Part shown: piece after piece, positions 1 through 11,639 of the stretch
Numbering within the stretch: position 1 is the stretch's first letter
Layout of the letters: every line of letters begins with the position of its first letter
NCBI GenBank assembly: GCA_024138025.1
Contig: JAMXBD010002254.1
Location: 124,001-188,000 of the forward strand
Origin: Combretum micranthum
Taxonomy: Eukaryota > Streptophyta > Magnoliopsida > Myrtales > Combretaceae
Direction: 5' to 3'
Length of the DNA: 64,000 bases
Program-made: the position numbers and the translations under genes
The notes under the pieces: generated by a model
Seen by the model: only the letters and a program-made list of their open reading frames with translations
Databases searched by the model: none
What the model was told of the DNA's origin: nothing

Positions 1-985
1 GACTTCACTTCACCTCATCATTTGGCACTATTCATTCGCATTTTCATAGTGGAGTGAGATCCCTAGAATCACTAAAAGACATTATGCAATTTTTAGGTGA
101 TCTCTATCCTTTATTTTTTCAAATGAATTGTGTTTAGATTTTCATGAATGAAATCCCACTTTTCAGTATGAGCTAGAATTATTTAGTGGGATTATGTGAT
201 GTGTTTATGGATGTCCTGAGTAGTTTATTAGTATTTTATAACTGGTCTTGTTGATTTGGAGCTTTGATTATTTTTTATTTCAATTTTTACAAGGTCAAAA
301 GTTTGTCTATAAACTTCTTATAAATTAAAGTTTAAGATACTCGAGAGGGATTCTAAAACTTGATTTAAATAGAAAATACAACTTCTCAATCACACAACAT
401 GTGTTGTTTTAGCTTAAGTTGTAGAACTCACTCACTTTCTTAATGCGGTCGAAATTATGGTTTATTAGCTGGACACATGCTTGAACTATGACTTCAATTA
501 TAATAACATGGCTTATGAGATGAGTGTTATTTAATTAATGATTATAAATGGGTTATTCGAAAGGGATATTTATGTTATAGTTAAAATCTTGCAATTCGAA
601 AGGGAAGCAAATTCTTGTGAGTTTAATCAAAATCTAAATGAATAAATCCAATCATAATTACAAAGCAACGAATGGAAATCCAACTAAAACCATTACATAA
701 TCCCATACCTATTTACTGAAAAAGTTTCACAAGTAGAATTAGTTTAGCTTTTAGTGTTAGATTGGTTATAATTTGTAGTGATAATTTTAGAAGTAGTTTA
801 ATTAGTTTAGAACTCTCAAAACTCCATTTCGGTTGCCTAGCTTAGAGTAGAACAATACAATCTAGTACTTAGTCAATTAGCTCCCTATAGATTCGACCTG
901 GTACTCACCAGATTTTATTATTGCATATGCATTCGGTATATTGGCCGGTGGCTTTACGTTATAAAAATAGTCCCTTCAAAGGAAA
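1..985 (+). mobile_element. Remnant of an LTR-type element (Athila/Tat-like 3' LTR end)
   Basis: There is no open reading frame of note. The run near 880-905 (ctccctatagattcgacctgg) and the following 'tactcacc ... ggccggtggc' resemble the end of Athila/Tat-type gypsy LTRs, which typically read 'ccctgtggattcgacc...'. The paired 'ttcgaaaggga' motifs at about 557 and 597 fit the same kind of LTR. This is pattern recognition only; no second LTR or target duplication is visible and the left end is outside the window. The segment stops abruptly where the element A LTR fragment begins, so one inserted into or recombined with the other. Confidence 0.3.
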
Positions 986-990
986 AGGCA

Positions 991-1889
991 TATCACTATC
1001 TCACCATGTTTCTCTTTGATCTTTGAAGTGCTTGGCATATCTATGGAACACAGGATGAACACGACTTATCCTTTTGCATCATGTATCTCCTTGGTTTCCA
1101 ACTCAAGGAAAAGCACAACTTGAGCATGGCTTGCCCCTATCACGCCATGCTTCTCTCTGAGTTACAATCCACAAACAAAACACGATGAAACAAGACAAGT
1201 TTTTTTTTTTTTTTTTATCATGTTTCTCACATGAAGAAACATGGGAGAAACACGACTAGTCTATTTGCTTATGCTCTTTTAATAAAAAAATAAAAATAAA
1301 ATAAATTAAAATAAATAAAGGATGAGTTATATATATATGCATAATGTATTAAATGTATTAAGCTATGTTTTGACAAGAGGTTTATCGAACCTTAATAATT
1401 GTTTGAGGACTTAATGTTTATTTGTGATTGATGTTAAACCTTGTATGAATTGATTTCTTTTTAAACAGATTCCTCTATCTAGTTGTGTTTGCCTATTAGT
1501 CATTTGCTAGAAATATTAGTTCATTTGTATGCGTAACTTGATTGTTGATTGTTAAAGTAGGCATTTCAAAACAACTATAAAAAAAGATGGCCTAAAAAGT
1601 ATTTGTGCTTGTTTCTTTTAATCCAGTTCGAAGAGCAACAACCTTGCTTGGATTCGAGTACGGTGGTTAGTGGTTAGGCACTTAGGCCGCCCCTTTGTCA
1701 TGATGCAATGACAACTATAAATGACTCAACAGATAGTCAATAGGGGTAATGGTATTGATATAACGTTTACTTATGCTTAAAGGAAAGTAGATGATTTAGT
1801 TTAGGTTTATGGGATAGGTTGAACCAGATGATATGATAGATTAAGATAAGTAAAGATGAGAAACGACTGTGAACCCTAGATAAAACTAT
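991..1889 (+). repeat. Truncated 5' LTR of element A
   Basis: This 0.9-kb segment is a direct repeat of 5713-6580. Shared stretches include 'ttttgacaagagg', 'tttgaggacttaatgttt', 'tttcaaaacaactataaa' and 'tttagtttaggttta'; by eye about one position in seven differs, plus small indels. Homology begins near 991 and ends at 1889, about 680 bp before the LTR terminus as judged from the 3' copy. A 17-base poly-T tract (1201-1217) is longer here than in the partner copy. Confidence 0.75.
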
Positions 1890-1904
1890 ACCGAAATCAC
1901 CTTA

Positions 1905-2570
1905 TAGAATGGCTCCAATAGAACTACAGGAACTAAAAAAACGGTTGCAAGAGTTACAGGACCTTAGTTTTATATGACCTAGTATAGCATCATGGCGTAC
2001 ACCTGTATTATTTGTAAAGAAGAAGGACGAAAGCATGAGAATGTGCATAGATTATCAAGAATTGAACCAACTATCAAGAACAGGTGTCCTCTGCCAAGAA
2101 TTGATGACTTGTTTGATCAGTTAAGAGGTGCAGCTATGTTCTCAAAGATTGATTTACGATCTGGGTATCATCAGCTTAAAATTAAGTTGCAAGATGTTCC
2201 TAAGACTGCTTTTCGTACTAGGTATGGACACTTTGATTTTTTAGTCATGCTGTTTGGTTTAGTGAATGCTCTTGTTGCTTTCATGGACTTGATGAATCAG
2301 GTATTCAAGGATTATCTCAATCTCTTTGTGATTATATTCATAGATGATATATTAACATATTCCCAGAGTATGAAATAGCATGAAGAGCACTTAAGGCTTG
2401 TCCTTCAAAGATTAAAAGAAAAGAAACTATATGAAAAGTTTAGTAAGTGCAAATTTTTGTTAGAAGAAGTAGTATGTCTAGTTCATATTGTTATAAAGAA
2501 TGGAGTATCAGCAGATCCTGAAAAGATCAAGGCTATAATAGATTGGTAGAGACAAATAAATGGCATAAAG
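1905..2570 (+). pseudogene. Element A reverse transcriptase fragment
   Basis: Conceptual translation gives the Ty3/gypsy RT core in broken frames: '[10 protein letters not shown]', then '[29 protein letters not shown]' features, '[20 protein letters not shown]', and the catalytic box as 'FIDDIL' (the YxDD equivalent, normal for gypsy elements). Stop codons occur near 1975 and after 2375, with a frameshift near 2065. The N-terminal RT region that normally precedes 'MAPIELQELK' is absent because the sequence upstream of about 1890 is LTR. The enzyme would have copied element RNA into cDNA in cytoplasmic particles; it cannot be functional here. Confidence 0.85.
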
Positions 2571-3100
2571 GTATGAATTTTTCTTGGTTTAGCCGCTTAT
2601 TATAGAAGAGTTGTTTAAGGATTTTTAAAAATTACATCTCCAATGACATATGAAGTTTATATGGGATGATGAGTGTGAATGGAGTTTCCAAGAATTAAAG
2701 AAATGATTGGTATTAACTCCTGTGTTAGCTTTACTAGTCATTAGGAAGGAATTGATAATTTATAGTGATGGTTTAATTCAAGGACTTAGATGTGTTTTAA
2801 TGCAACATGGTAAGGTAATTGCCTATGCATCAAGACAACTGAAACCACATGAAAAGAAATATCTAGTTCTTGATTTAGAGCTTGTAGCTATGGAGACATT
2901 ATCTATTTGGTAAATATACACGATCATAAGAGTTTGACGTATATCTTTACTCAAAAAGGAATTAAATATGAGACAAAGGCAATGGTTAGAGTTGATTAAG
3001 GATTATGATGTTGAGATGTTGCATCATCCGGGAAAAGCAAATGTGGTTACAGATGCATTGAGTAGAAAAAAAAATGAATATAGCAACCATGATTACTAGT
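2571..3100 (+). pseudogene. Element A RNaseH fragment
   Basis: The segment 2707-2913 encodes '[11 protein letters not shown]', '[18 protein letters not shown]' and '[14 protein letters not shown]', the standard gypsy RNaseH signature, followed by '[12 protein letters not shown]' and '[11 protein letters not shown]' motifs in shifted frames up to about 3060. The usual 'SDAS' is 'SDGL', so the residue after the catalytic aspartate is changed. Multiple stops are present. RNaseH normally removes the RNA strand of the RNA-DNA hybrid. Confidence 0.8.
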
Positions 3101-3279
3101 CAAAGAGAGATACTAGAGGATTTCTGAAGGATTGATACTGAAGTGACTTTTGATAAAATTGATGTTATGCTTTTACAACCTATAATATTAGATCAAATCA
3201 AGCAAAGCAAAAAAAAAAAGACCCAAAGAGTGAAAAATTGATCATTGCTATAAAGAATGAGAAGAGAAAAGAGTTAAAA

Positions 3280-4375
3280 CTTGATGAAGAATATATTTTT
3301 AGATATGGAAATTAGATATATGTGCCAACAAATAATGATTTAATGAAGGAAGTTATGAAAGAGGCTCATGCATCAATTATTCATACATCCGAAGTACGAA
3401 AATGTATAAAGACTTGAAGAAAATCTACGGTGGGATAACATGAAGCATGGCATGGCTGATTATGTATCAAAGTGTTTGACATATCAACAGATAAGAATTG
3501 AGCACCAAATACTTGGTGGTGAGCTACAACATTTACCCATTCCAGAGTGGAAATGGGAAAATGTTACTACGAATTTTGTAATTGCTTTACTAAGGACACC
3601 AGCTAGGCATGAGGTAGCATGGGTAATTATTGGTAGATTGACTCAATCTGCATATTTTATTCCACAAAAGGTTGGATGTTCATTAGAAAAGATGGCACGT
3701 ATATACATACGAGAAACTATGATACTATATGGTGTTCCAGTATCGATTGTGTTAGATAAAGATCTAAGATTTGTTAGTCGATTTTAGAAGAGCTTACATG
3801 AATCGTTAGGAACCCAATTGCAGTTTAGCATAACCTTTCATCCTTAGACTGATGGACAGTCTACGAGGACTATTCAGATTTAGGAAGATATATTCGGAGT
3901 ATGTGCCTTAGATTTTGTAGGTCGTTGGGATGAACATTTGCCTTTAGTTGAGTTTGCATAAAATAACAGTTACCAAACAACTATACAAATGGCTCCTTAT
4001 GAAGCCTTATATGGAAGAAAGTGTAGTTCTCCCTTACATTGGGATGAAGTGGGTGAGAGACCTTTGTTTGGTCCTGAGTTACTACAACAAGCTATATATA
4101 AGATCCAAATTGTTAAACAAAGAGTGAAGGCAATGCAAGAATGATATAAAAGTTATGCAGGTATGGGAAGAAGGCCACTTGAGTTTGAAATTAGTGGCCA
4201 TGTGTTTCTTAAAGTATCCCTAACCAAAGGAGTATCCAGGTTTGGAGTAAAAGAAAAATTAAATCCAAGATATATTGGTTTATTTGAAATATTAGAGAAG
4301 ATTGGACCATTGGTGTATAAATTAGCTTTACCACTAGTTGTGGCAGGTGTACATGATGTGTTTCATGTGTCATAG
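3280..4375 (+). pseudogene. Element A integrase fragment
   Basis: The zinc-binding end is seen as 'HGMADYVSKCLTYQQ'. The core then reads 'WENVTTNFVIALLRT', where the first catalytic Asp of the D-D-E triad (normally in 'MDF') is replaced by Asn. The second Asp is kept in 'IVLDKDLRFVSRF', and the Glu region is readable as 'DGQSTRTIQI-ED'. The C-terminal part gives 'MAPYEALYGRKC', 'LNPRYIGLFEILEKIG' and 'HDVFHVS'. Stops lie at about 3785, 3846, 3882 and 4142. Integrase would insert the cDNA into chromatin; this copy has lost both its frame and one catalytic residue. Confidence 0.85.
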
Positions 4376-4620
4376 TTAACAAAGTGTGTATCTGATTCGG
4401 ATGTTGTCATTAGGAGGAATCAACTAGAGATAACACCAAATTTGACAATAGTGGAAAAGCCTATCAAGATTTTGGATAGAATGGCTAAGAAGAAAAACAA
4501 TTCCTTTTGTTAAGGTATAGTAGAGTAGTCAAATGGAAAGAGAGGCTACATGGGAAATGGAGAGTTCTATAAGACAGAAATACCTAGAGCTTTTTTATTA
4601 GTAAGGTAAGTTTCGGCGAC
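4376..4620 (+). pseudogene. Element A chromodomain-like tail
   Basis: After 'HDVFHVS' the translation continues as 'EKPIKILDRMAKK' and a degraded 'VVKW' stretch. This matches the C-terminal chromodomain region that marks Tekay/Del-type chromoviruses ('ILDR...VKVLW...ATWE'). The end of pol is followed by the purine-rich 'tttaagagggaagg' at 4630-4643, the expected polypurine tract, immediately before the LTR. Confidence 0.6.
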
Positions 4621-4644
4621 GAAACTTCTTTAAGAGGGAAGGAA

Positions 4645-7257
4645 TGAAATATCCAAAACTACTATTGCTTAATTTATTTATATGTATGTATTGATTGTTT
4701 AGTGCATGAATTGGTTGTGATGGTTTAATCAATAGAATTTCACATGTTAGTGTGAATAGGCATTAGAACATATTTAATTATTTTGTTGCATATCCTTAAT
4801 TGCAATTTGATTAAGCTTTGCGCTAATTTGTTTTTTCAAATTGCAAAGGAATTTTTTTTTTTTGTTTTTGCAAATGAAGCCTAAGCTCACAACTAAAATA
4901 AGTTCATAAGCCCACAATCCAATTTTTTTTATCATGCACCACACATACACTATAATTTTATCCTAAAGTAAGGAAGTCAAAGGCAGATTTAGAGATAATT
5001 GCCAAGTGAAAAATTGCAAAAATCACTTAAAAAACAGACCCTAGATCGAAACCCTTAGTAGAAGAAGAAGACATATAATTTTCATCAACGTCGTATAAAC
5101 AATTCACCTACATCTCTTCAAGACTTCAAGTACAAGTCAAGATTATCTAAGATAAAGTTTTATATGCTCTTCTAATCATTTAATCATATACTCCTTTCAA
5201 AAGAAAACTTTTATATGAATGAGTTTTTAGTAAATTGAAGATAGAATTAGTAATTGAGTTGATCTTTAGGCTTAAATGAATCCTTAGAACTTGTAAAGGT
5301 AAAGCAATGAAAGTTGATGTAGTTGTTTTGGTAGATAAGTGGGTTTGTATGGTTTATGTGATGCACCAACGTTGAGTATGAAGTTATGGATGTTGTTGAA
5401 TGAAATAAGTGTTAAGTTATGCATATGTGATGCTGCTAAGTAGCTGTATTGAGTGTATGTAAACTTGTTAAAGCAAATATATGATGTTTAAGTGTCAAAA
5501 ACTTACATGCTCTGTTATTCAAAGTAGCACATAAGAGCAACACAAGGTAGCCTAATCATTAGTGCTCTTCTTTGTTGCTTAAAACATGTAAACTTTAGCT
5601 CATTGAGAAGGAACACGACTGGTACACGGGTTACCCTATTCATTCGTGCTTCTCACTATGTTGTTCTACAAATGTAATTTTGAGATCGTATGGATAAAAC
5701 ACGACTGGACTTATATCATCGGGTTTCTCTTTAACCTTTGAAGTGTTTGGCACATCGAAGAAACATGGGATGAACATGGTTGGTCCTTTTGCATTGTGTA
5801 TCTCTTCGATTTCCAAATCAAGGGAAAGCACGATTTGAACATGGCTTGCCTTATCATGCCATGCTTCTTTTGAGTTTCCATCCATGAATAAAGCACGATT
5901 GAAACATGATGACTTTTTTTTATCATGTTTCTCACATGAAGAAACATGGGGGAAACACAAATATTATATCTGCTCATGCTCTTTTAAATGAAATAAAAAT
6001 AAGACAAATAAAGGATGAGTGATATAGATATATCTACAATGTATTAAGCTATGTTTTGACAAGAGGCTTATTGAATCTTAATAATTATTTGAGGACTTAA
6101 TGTTTGTTTGTGGTTGATGTTAGACCTCATATGAATTGATTTCTTTTTAAATAGGTACCTCTAGCCATTTGTGTTTGCCTATTAGTCCTTTGTAGAAATA
6201 TCAGCTCATTTAGGTACGTAGTGACTTGATTATTGATTGTTGGAGTAGGTATTTCAAAACAACTATAAACAAAGATGGCCTAGAAAGTGTTTGAATTGCT
6301 TGTACTTATGTCGTTTTATTCTGTCCAAAGATCGACAACCTTGCTTGGAGCTGAGCAAGGTAGTTAGGCTCTTAGGCCAGCCCCTTGTCATGATGCAATG
6401 GCAATTATAAGTGGTTTAGTAGATAGGCAACAAGGGTAACGGTATCGGTATAACGTTTACTTATACTTAAAGGGAAATAATATGATTTAGTTTAGGTTTA
6501 TGAGACCGATTGAACTAGATGATATTATAGATTAAGATAAGTAAGGATAAGAAACAACTGTAAACCCTAGATGAAACTATTATCTTTGTAGATGTTTTTA
6601 TAGGTGATATAAGTATTCGGGTTGCTTATATTAACCTCTTGAGCAGTTGCTATTACTCAAGATCCTTAATTTCCCAATGGTTTATTATAAGAGTTTGAAG
6701 ACTCCAATGTTGGTTTGATACACCTAATTGTTGGAATATAACTGAATGGTTGTTGCATTGCATTGGACGAAGAGTGTATGCCACCTTGTATTTATTTGTG
6801 TTGTTGTGTACTGGGCTTCGGCTCATATTTTATGTTATAGGTGTCGCTGAAGATGATTTTTATGATCAAACGGGTTATGGCATAGACTTTGAAGAGTCTT
6901 TATATGAATGGGACAACTAGGATACCTGGCCTTGTGATGTTTGTTTTTGTAAAAGACTTAGTTAAGGTTTTTATCAAGGTTGATGTAATAATTTTGTTAA
7001 AGGCTTATTTACAAGCCTGGGGTTTGTAATATAAAGTATTAAGTTACTTTTATGTTTTTAGAAAACATGAACTTTGTAATCTTTTGATATATCAACCTAG
7101 TGGTACTAAATGCATAGCTTTTTAAAATATTTTTATCATATGTTTAAAGCAAAATAGTCAACATAAATAATGTTTTTATAGATAGCCTTCCGTGCAATGC
7201 TTAAATATTGCACATGGTAGGACTGAATGCACCTGGGCTTAAGCTCGAGCCGTGGCA
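4645..7257 (+). repeat. 3' LTR of element A (about 2.6 kb)
   Basis: The start is placed at 'tgaaatatcc', directly after the polypurine tract; chromovirus LTRs commonly begin TGtaacatcc. The end is placed at 'gagccgtggca' (7257), the usual type of terminus for this clade. The central part repeats at 991-1889. A block of short 'cacgac'/'catggg' motifs lies at 5605-5960 and is also present, diverged, in the 5' copy. Long LTRs are usual for Tekay-like elements. Exact ends are inferred because the 5' copy is truncated. Confidence 0.65.
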
Positions 7258-9030
7258 ATTTGATTTTCATTAGTATCTATAGCTATATCTGATACACATC
7301 TACATTTGGTCTATCTGATCTGTTTATGAGTAAAAAATATATTTTTCATTCTATATATATTTCTTAACAAACAATTTATTTGAAAACAATAAAAAAAAAT
7401 CAAAAACACCAAAAACCAACGAACCAAATAGGACCTGAGGTATCAGCCACTTCATCAATTTATAAGGCGGACATTAGTTCATCGACTTTGTAGCATAGAG
7501 AGCCGACAAAAAGACGTAGAATATTCATCCACTTATAGATATTCATTAATTTCATTGATTAATTTGTAGTATAAAGAGCTAACAAAAACATGTAGAGCAG
7601 TCATCCATTTATACTTGTTTGTCCATAATTTAGTAGCTTACACCCGGTTCTTTTTATATATCATCTGATTTAACGATAACTATACTAATATATATAAGTC
7701 TTACATAATTTATTTTAATTTAATTTTTGATTAATTATAATGTTTAGGTGGTTTCTAATTAATTAGGGATAAAAAAATAGGTTGTTCAGTGTATGAAGCA
7801 AAATTTAAGCAAAACAAGGACATGTAGTCAATCGGATAGGAGAATGATCAATTGTCTATAGAATGAGGCAATCCGGTCAATCGGATTATGGAAGTGGTCG
7901 TGCAACGAGGAGGTCCATCATATCGTCTAATATTTATTTCATTTCATATTTTGAAGTGGAGGTTTAAGGGATTTTGTTTGTATGTCCGGTAAAGATGTCA
8001 TATTTTCCCTATCACATTCTCTTTAAGCCTTAAATTCTATCTTAGCATTATAGGTTAAGAAGGATCAAAGGCAAGGTTTTAAACTTAAAAAAAAAAAAAA
8101 TTGAAAAACTTAATCACAATCATTGATGTAATTTATTAAGTTTGCTAGAATTTCTTCAAGTTAATTATCTATTCCAAGACTTGAAAATTAAATTAAAAAT
8201 TTGGGGCTTTCGAGCTTAGATTTTAGCATAGGGTAAGACTGGAGTATAGAGTTTGATTTTTTTTTTTTAAATTATTCATTTATATAATTGGTACGACAAA
8301 ATTATTATTTTCTATACGTGTCTTATATCTAAATTCCTTTTTACTTTATTTTGTGATTGCAATTAAACTTATTTAACGTATGGAGCGGAATTTGTATGAG
8401 TGTGAAAAGTTTTGCATATACATATGCATATATTTTTTACTAGCCCATACGATTTTCTTTTATTAAAGTTAAAACTTTGTCGAGTGTTTCATTTTTTATA
8501 TGCACGAAGTGATCTTCATTCTTAATTATATGGATTTTAGGATGACATATATGCAATTTAAAGGAACTTTTCATTTTTCCATCTTATTCTTCAGTCTTAA
8601 AAGAGTTCCTTAGTTTTTTTTCTCTCTTTTAATTTTGATAAAACTATTTTGCTATGTGTGCCAAAAGCATTTATCCAAATTTTCTATCACCAAATTTAAT
8701 GAGCCAATTTTGTTAAGAATGACACAAACAATTATGATATAAATAATATATTCCAAAACTAAGAACTAGTGCTTATTTAACAGCTGACACTTATTTAAGA
8801 ACCCACGTTATCCGATGTGCTTATATACAAAGATGGTTTGATGAACTACACATTTGTAGGTGATCTTGATAATGCTTTATGGACAATTAACCTATATAAT
8901 TTTTTTCAAATATTATGCTTTTATTTGTAAAAATTTGTGGGCCAATATGCAACTTCTATAAAGAAGGATCATGTCTTTTAGTTTAAGTGACATGACTTTG
9001 GTGATGCAACTCATGAAAATCTCTCCATAT
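7258..9030. other. Intergenic, AT-rich, no gene seen
   Basis: No coding potential is recognisable. The only structure noted is a short block at 7825-7910 in which 'caatcggat' occurs twice; such short-motif blocks are common in retroelement LTRs. Poly-A and poly-T tracts are frequent. Confidence 0.5.
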
Positions 9031-9610
9031 AAGCCAAAACTAAAAAATCATTCTTTTTTTCAAAACTACGAAAGTTCATCATAAATAAAAAGATCAAGAA
9101 AAAAAAATGATACCCATTGAAGAAATAAAGATGTATTGAAAGAATAAGATGTTTTGAAGAGTAAGATATCTCCATTCAAAACATATTTATATATATATAT
9201 ATATATATATCATGGCTGCGATAAATATATGTATCTTATTTATCTATACTACTACTAACCGAATCTTTTCATTCGTGTCAAGAATATAACTCCTTTTTTG
9301 CTCTTTTTTCCCTCCTGTAATATAAATTGATTCTGCTTTTTTTTTTCTTTTATTTTCATACACGCAATGCTAGTGTGTCATCCGCTAGTTATTATGAAAC
9401 CAATCTATTTTATTTGTGTAAAAGATGACCTACAATTTATATTTCATTTAACTAATGTATTATTATAACTTTTTTTTTTTCTTTTTTTGGACACGCTAAT
9501 CGTGTGCACGTGTCTACTAGTTTTATTTTGTGTGAAAATTATGAAGTACAACCATTTGGGAATTATTTATTAAAATAATTATGCCATGTAACTAAGGAAT
9601 TTTACTTATA
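9031..9610 (+). repeat. Dispersed duplication, copy 1 (interrupted)
   Basis: The flanks 9031-9242 and 9521-9610 match 14106-14390 in the same order and orientation. Examples are 'catcataaataaaaagatca' against 'catcataaattaaaaggtca', and 'tgtaactaaggaattttact' against 'tgtaattaaggaactttact'. The extra 278 bp (9243-9520) is absent from the other copy. An (AT)n tract lies at about 9188-9211. Confidence 0.6.
9243..9520 (+). mobile_element. Helitron-like small insertion with two 3' termini
   Basis: The insertion starts TCTATACTAC after an A and ends CTAG before a T, as plant Helitrons do. A short hairpin precedes the end (cacg-ctaat-cgtg at 9492-9504). A second, internal terminus of the same type (acacgc...gtgtgt hairpin, then CTAG) ends at 9388. 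The paralogous copy at 14106-14390 lacks exactly this segment, which supports the boundaries. At 278 bp it can encode nothing and would be non-autonomous. Confidence 0.5.
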
Positions 9611-11570
9611 ATAAGAATATCAGAGTGTGGTTTATGATCGAACTAATGATTCTTCAATTATTATGATCAATAATTAAACAATAGACTTCATGAACTCTTC
9701 TGGTCTCTGGTAGATAAGAGTAAGACACCTTTTGATTGAAATTATTCGAACCCTCGCTGAAAAATATTGCAATGTCAGCAAAGATAATGTTATTGTTAAT
9801 CATTAAATATCTTGAAATCCTTGCACATTAAATTTGAAACAAGGATGTTGCATCACCTTTGACTGGTGGTGTTAACTGCTTATCCTTCACTGCGAGGCTG
9901 TGAGTAATTTTAATCTGGACAAAAATATCCAGAAAAGCCAATGACGATCGAATGCGAATCATTATACCCATCTATTTATTATACTTATTCTTGATGGCAA
10001 TGAACAGGCATGACTGTTAGATTGATTTAAAACTACTTATTAATGAAAAGAAGAAATGATAATTGTTTTCCATAAGTCAGGAATGTACCGCTATTAATAT
10101 TAAAATTAAATTGATTATAAAAAAAATCGTGTAAAAAATTTTAAAGGGTTCGATCATAGTTTAAAAAGATGAAAAAAGTTTATTGATGTGATAAAATCAG
10201 TATTATTGTAATCACCAAGAAACCATGAAATTTTCTAAGACATATCTTTAACGGAGAATAGAATGAATTAATTGAAATGATAACTATGCCATTGAGAATT
10301 GAATAACCAATGGATAATGGCTTTATAGCTTCAAATTCCCCTTCCCTCTTTGCAATGGCAAAAATAAGTTACGTAAAATCAGAGCCAACCTCTGAAGCTT
10401 CTAAAATCATTTGAATATTGAAAAATTAATTAAAAAGAAAATAAACCGTTGATTATCATATTAGAGCATGGACTGTAATATATTTGTAATTGTGGTATAT
10501 GGAATTATATGAAAAATGTATGGCCAATGTTTTTATGTTATCATAAGCATATATAGGAAATTTAGATAATGAGTGGATTGTTAGTTACCAAAATGGTCAA
10601 ATTATTAAATATATTAATTTCATTACACTTTTAATTTTTAATTTACCCGAATTTTATTCCCAAATGACATAAAAATTACATGATAGGTGACATTTGGGGT
10701 AACTTGGAAGTTTGTTATTATAGGACATAACAAATCATTCAAAGATCATTAATTATTCTTATAATATATAAGCATGATTGTTTATTATGACAATATTTTA
10801 TTTGATTTATTTTCATATTTAAAGATATCAAATATATCTAATTGAATGTATGCTTGTTAGGAGGGAGCTAGTCTAGATGGGATACAATATGGAGTCTCAC
10901 TTGTATCTTACCCTGTAAGGCACGGGTATGTAGTTTTATACCAAAAACCTCCTATAGCATCTTATACTTAACATCTATCCTATAAAGCTCACTAGGTATA
11001 GGGTACCTTATGGAATCTTTAAAATTTTTCTTTCATTTTAAAATTGAAACTTCCTTGTTTTTATGTATTCATTATAAATAATTTATTGAAAGAAATTTTA
11101 AAATATTTTTTTAATCATAAGTTTTACAATATACATAATTTGTTTATGTGTTAAAATTGAAATATGTAACAAATACATATAGACCTGGTGATTTTAATAA
11201 ACTTGTAAAACATGTACCAAATTTTAAAGTAAATAACTTTGAAAACACTTATGTATTAATTAGTCTCAAAAAATAAATAATACATCTGTATAACTTAGAA
11301 ATTCAAGTACATAATATCAATATTCTTCTAAAATAAAAACGAGACGGACTTCCATAATAAAAGTACAAATTTTTCTAGATAAAAATTTCTATATGGTTGT
11401 CTAAAGATGATAATCTTAAATAAAAATTATTGCAAAATGAAAAATAAAGTATTATTATCTATTTTTAATTTATTTTATATTGTAATTTTTTAAATATAAT
11501 ACATGTTTAATTGTAGGTACAAGTAAACTTATATATTTCATTTATGTTGATAGGGAATATTTGGCTATAG
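9611..11570. other. Intergenic, AT-rich, no gene seen
   Basis: No open reading frame or known element is recognised. At 10,860-11,030 there is a less AT-rich stretch ('gggatacaatatggagtctc', 'ctaggtatagggtacctta') that may be an old MITE, but no terminal repeats could be confirmed. Confidence 0.5.
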
Positions 11571-11639
11571 CTTAGTAAGCCTAAACAATGAATCAAACAC
11601 ATCATGAAGTTGTAAATGTCACCTTTATAATAGAAGAAC

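Larger units (their letters stand above)
991..7257 (+). mobile_element. Element A: truncated Ty3/gypsy chromovirus (Tekay/Del-like)
   Basis: The order is partial 5' LTR (991-1889), RT, RNaseH, integrase, chromodomain-like tail and full 3' LTR (4645-7257), all on the + strand. The two LTR parts are clearly homologous by eye. The 5' LTR copy is cut at both ends and joins directly to RT, so the LTR 3' end, PBS, gag and protease are missing. The coding region has many stops and frameshifts, so the element is dead. A Tekay/Del-type chromovirus is inferred from the RNaseH-integrase order, the C-terminal 'PIKILDRM' motif typical of the chromodomain region of that clade, and the very long LTR. Confidence 0.8.

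Noticed and set aside
5640..5977. Two overlapping minus-strand frames of about 100 aa in the element A LTR
   Set aside because: They lie antisense inside a non-coding LTR block; the other LTR copy (991-1889) does not keep the frame.
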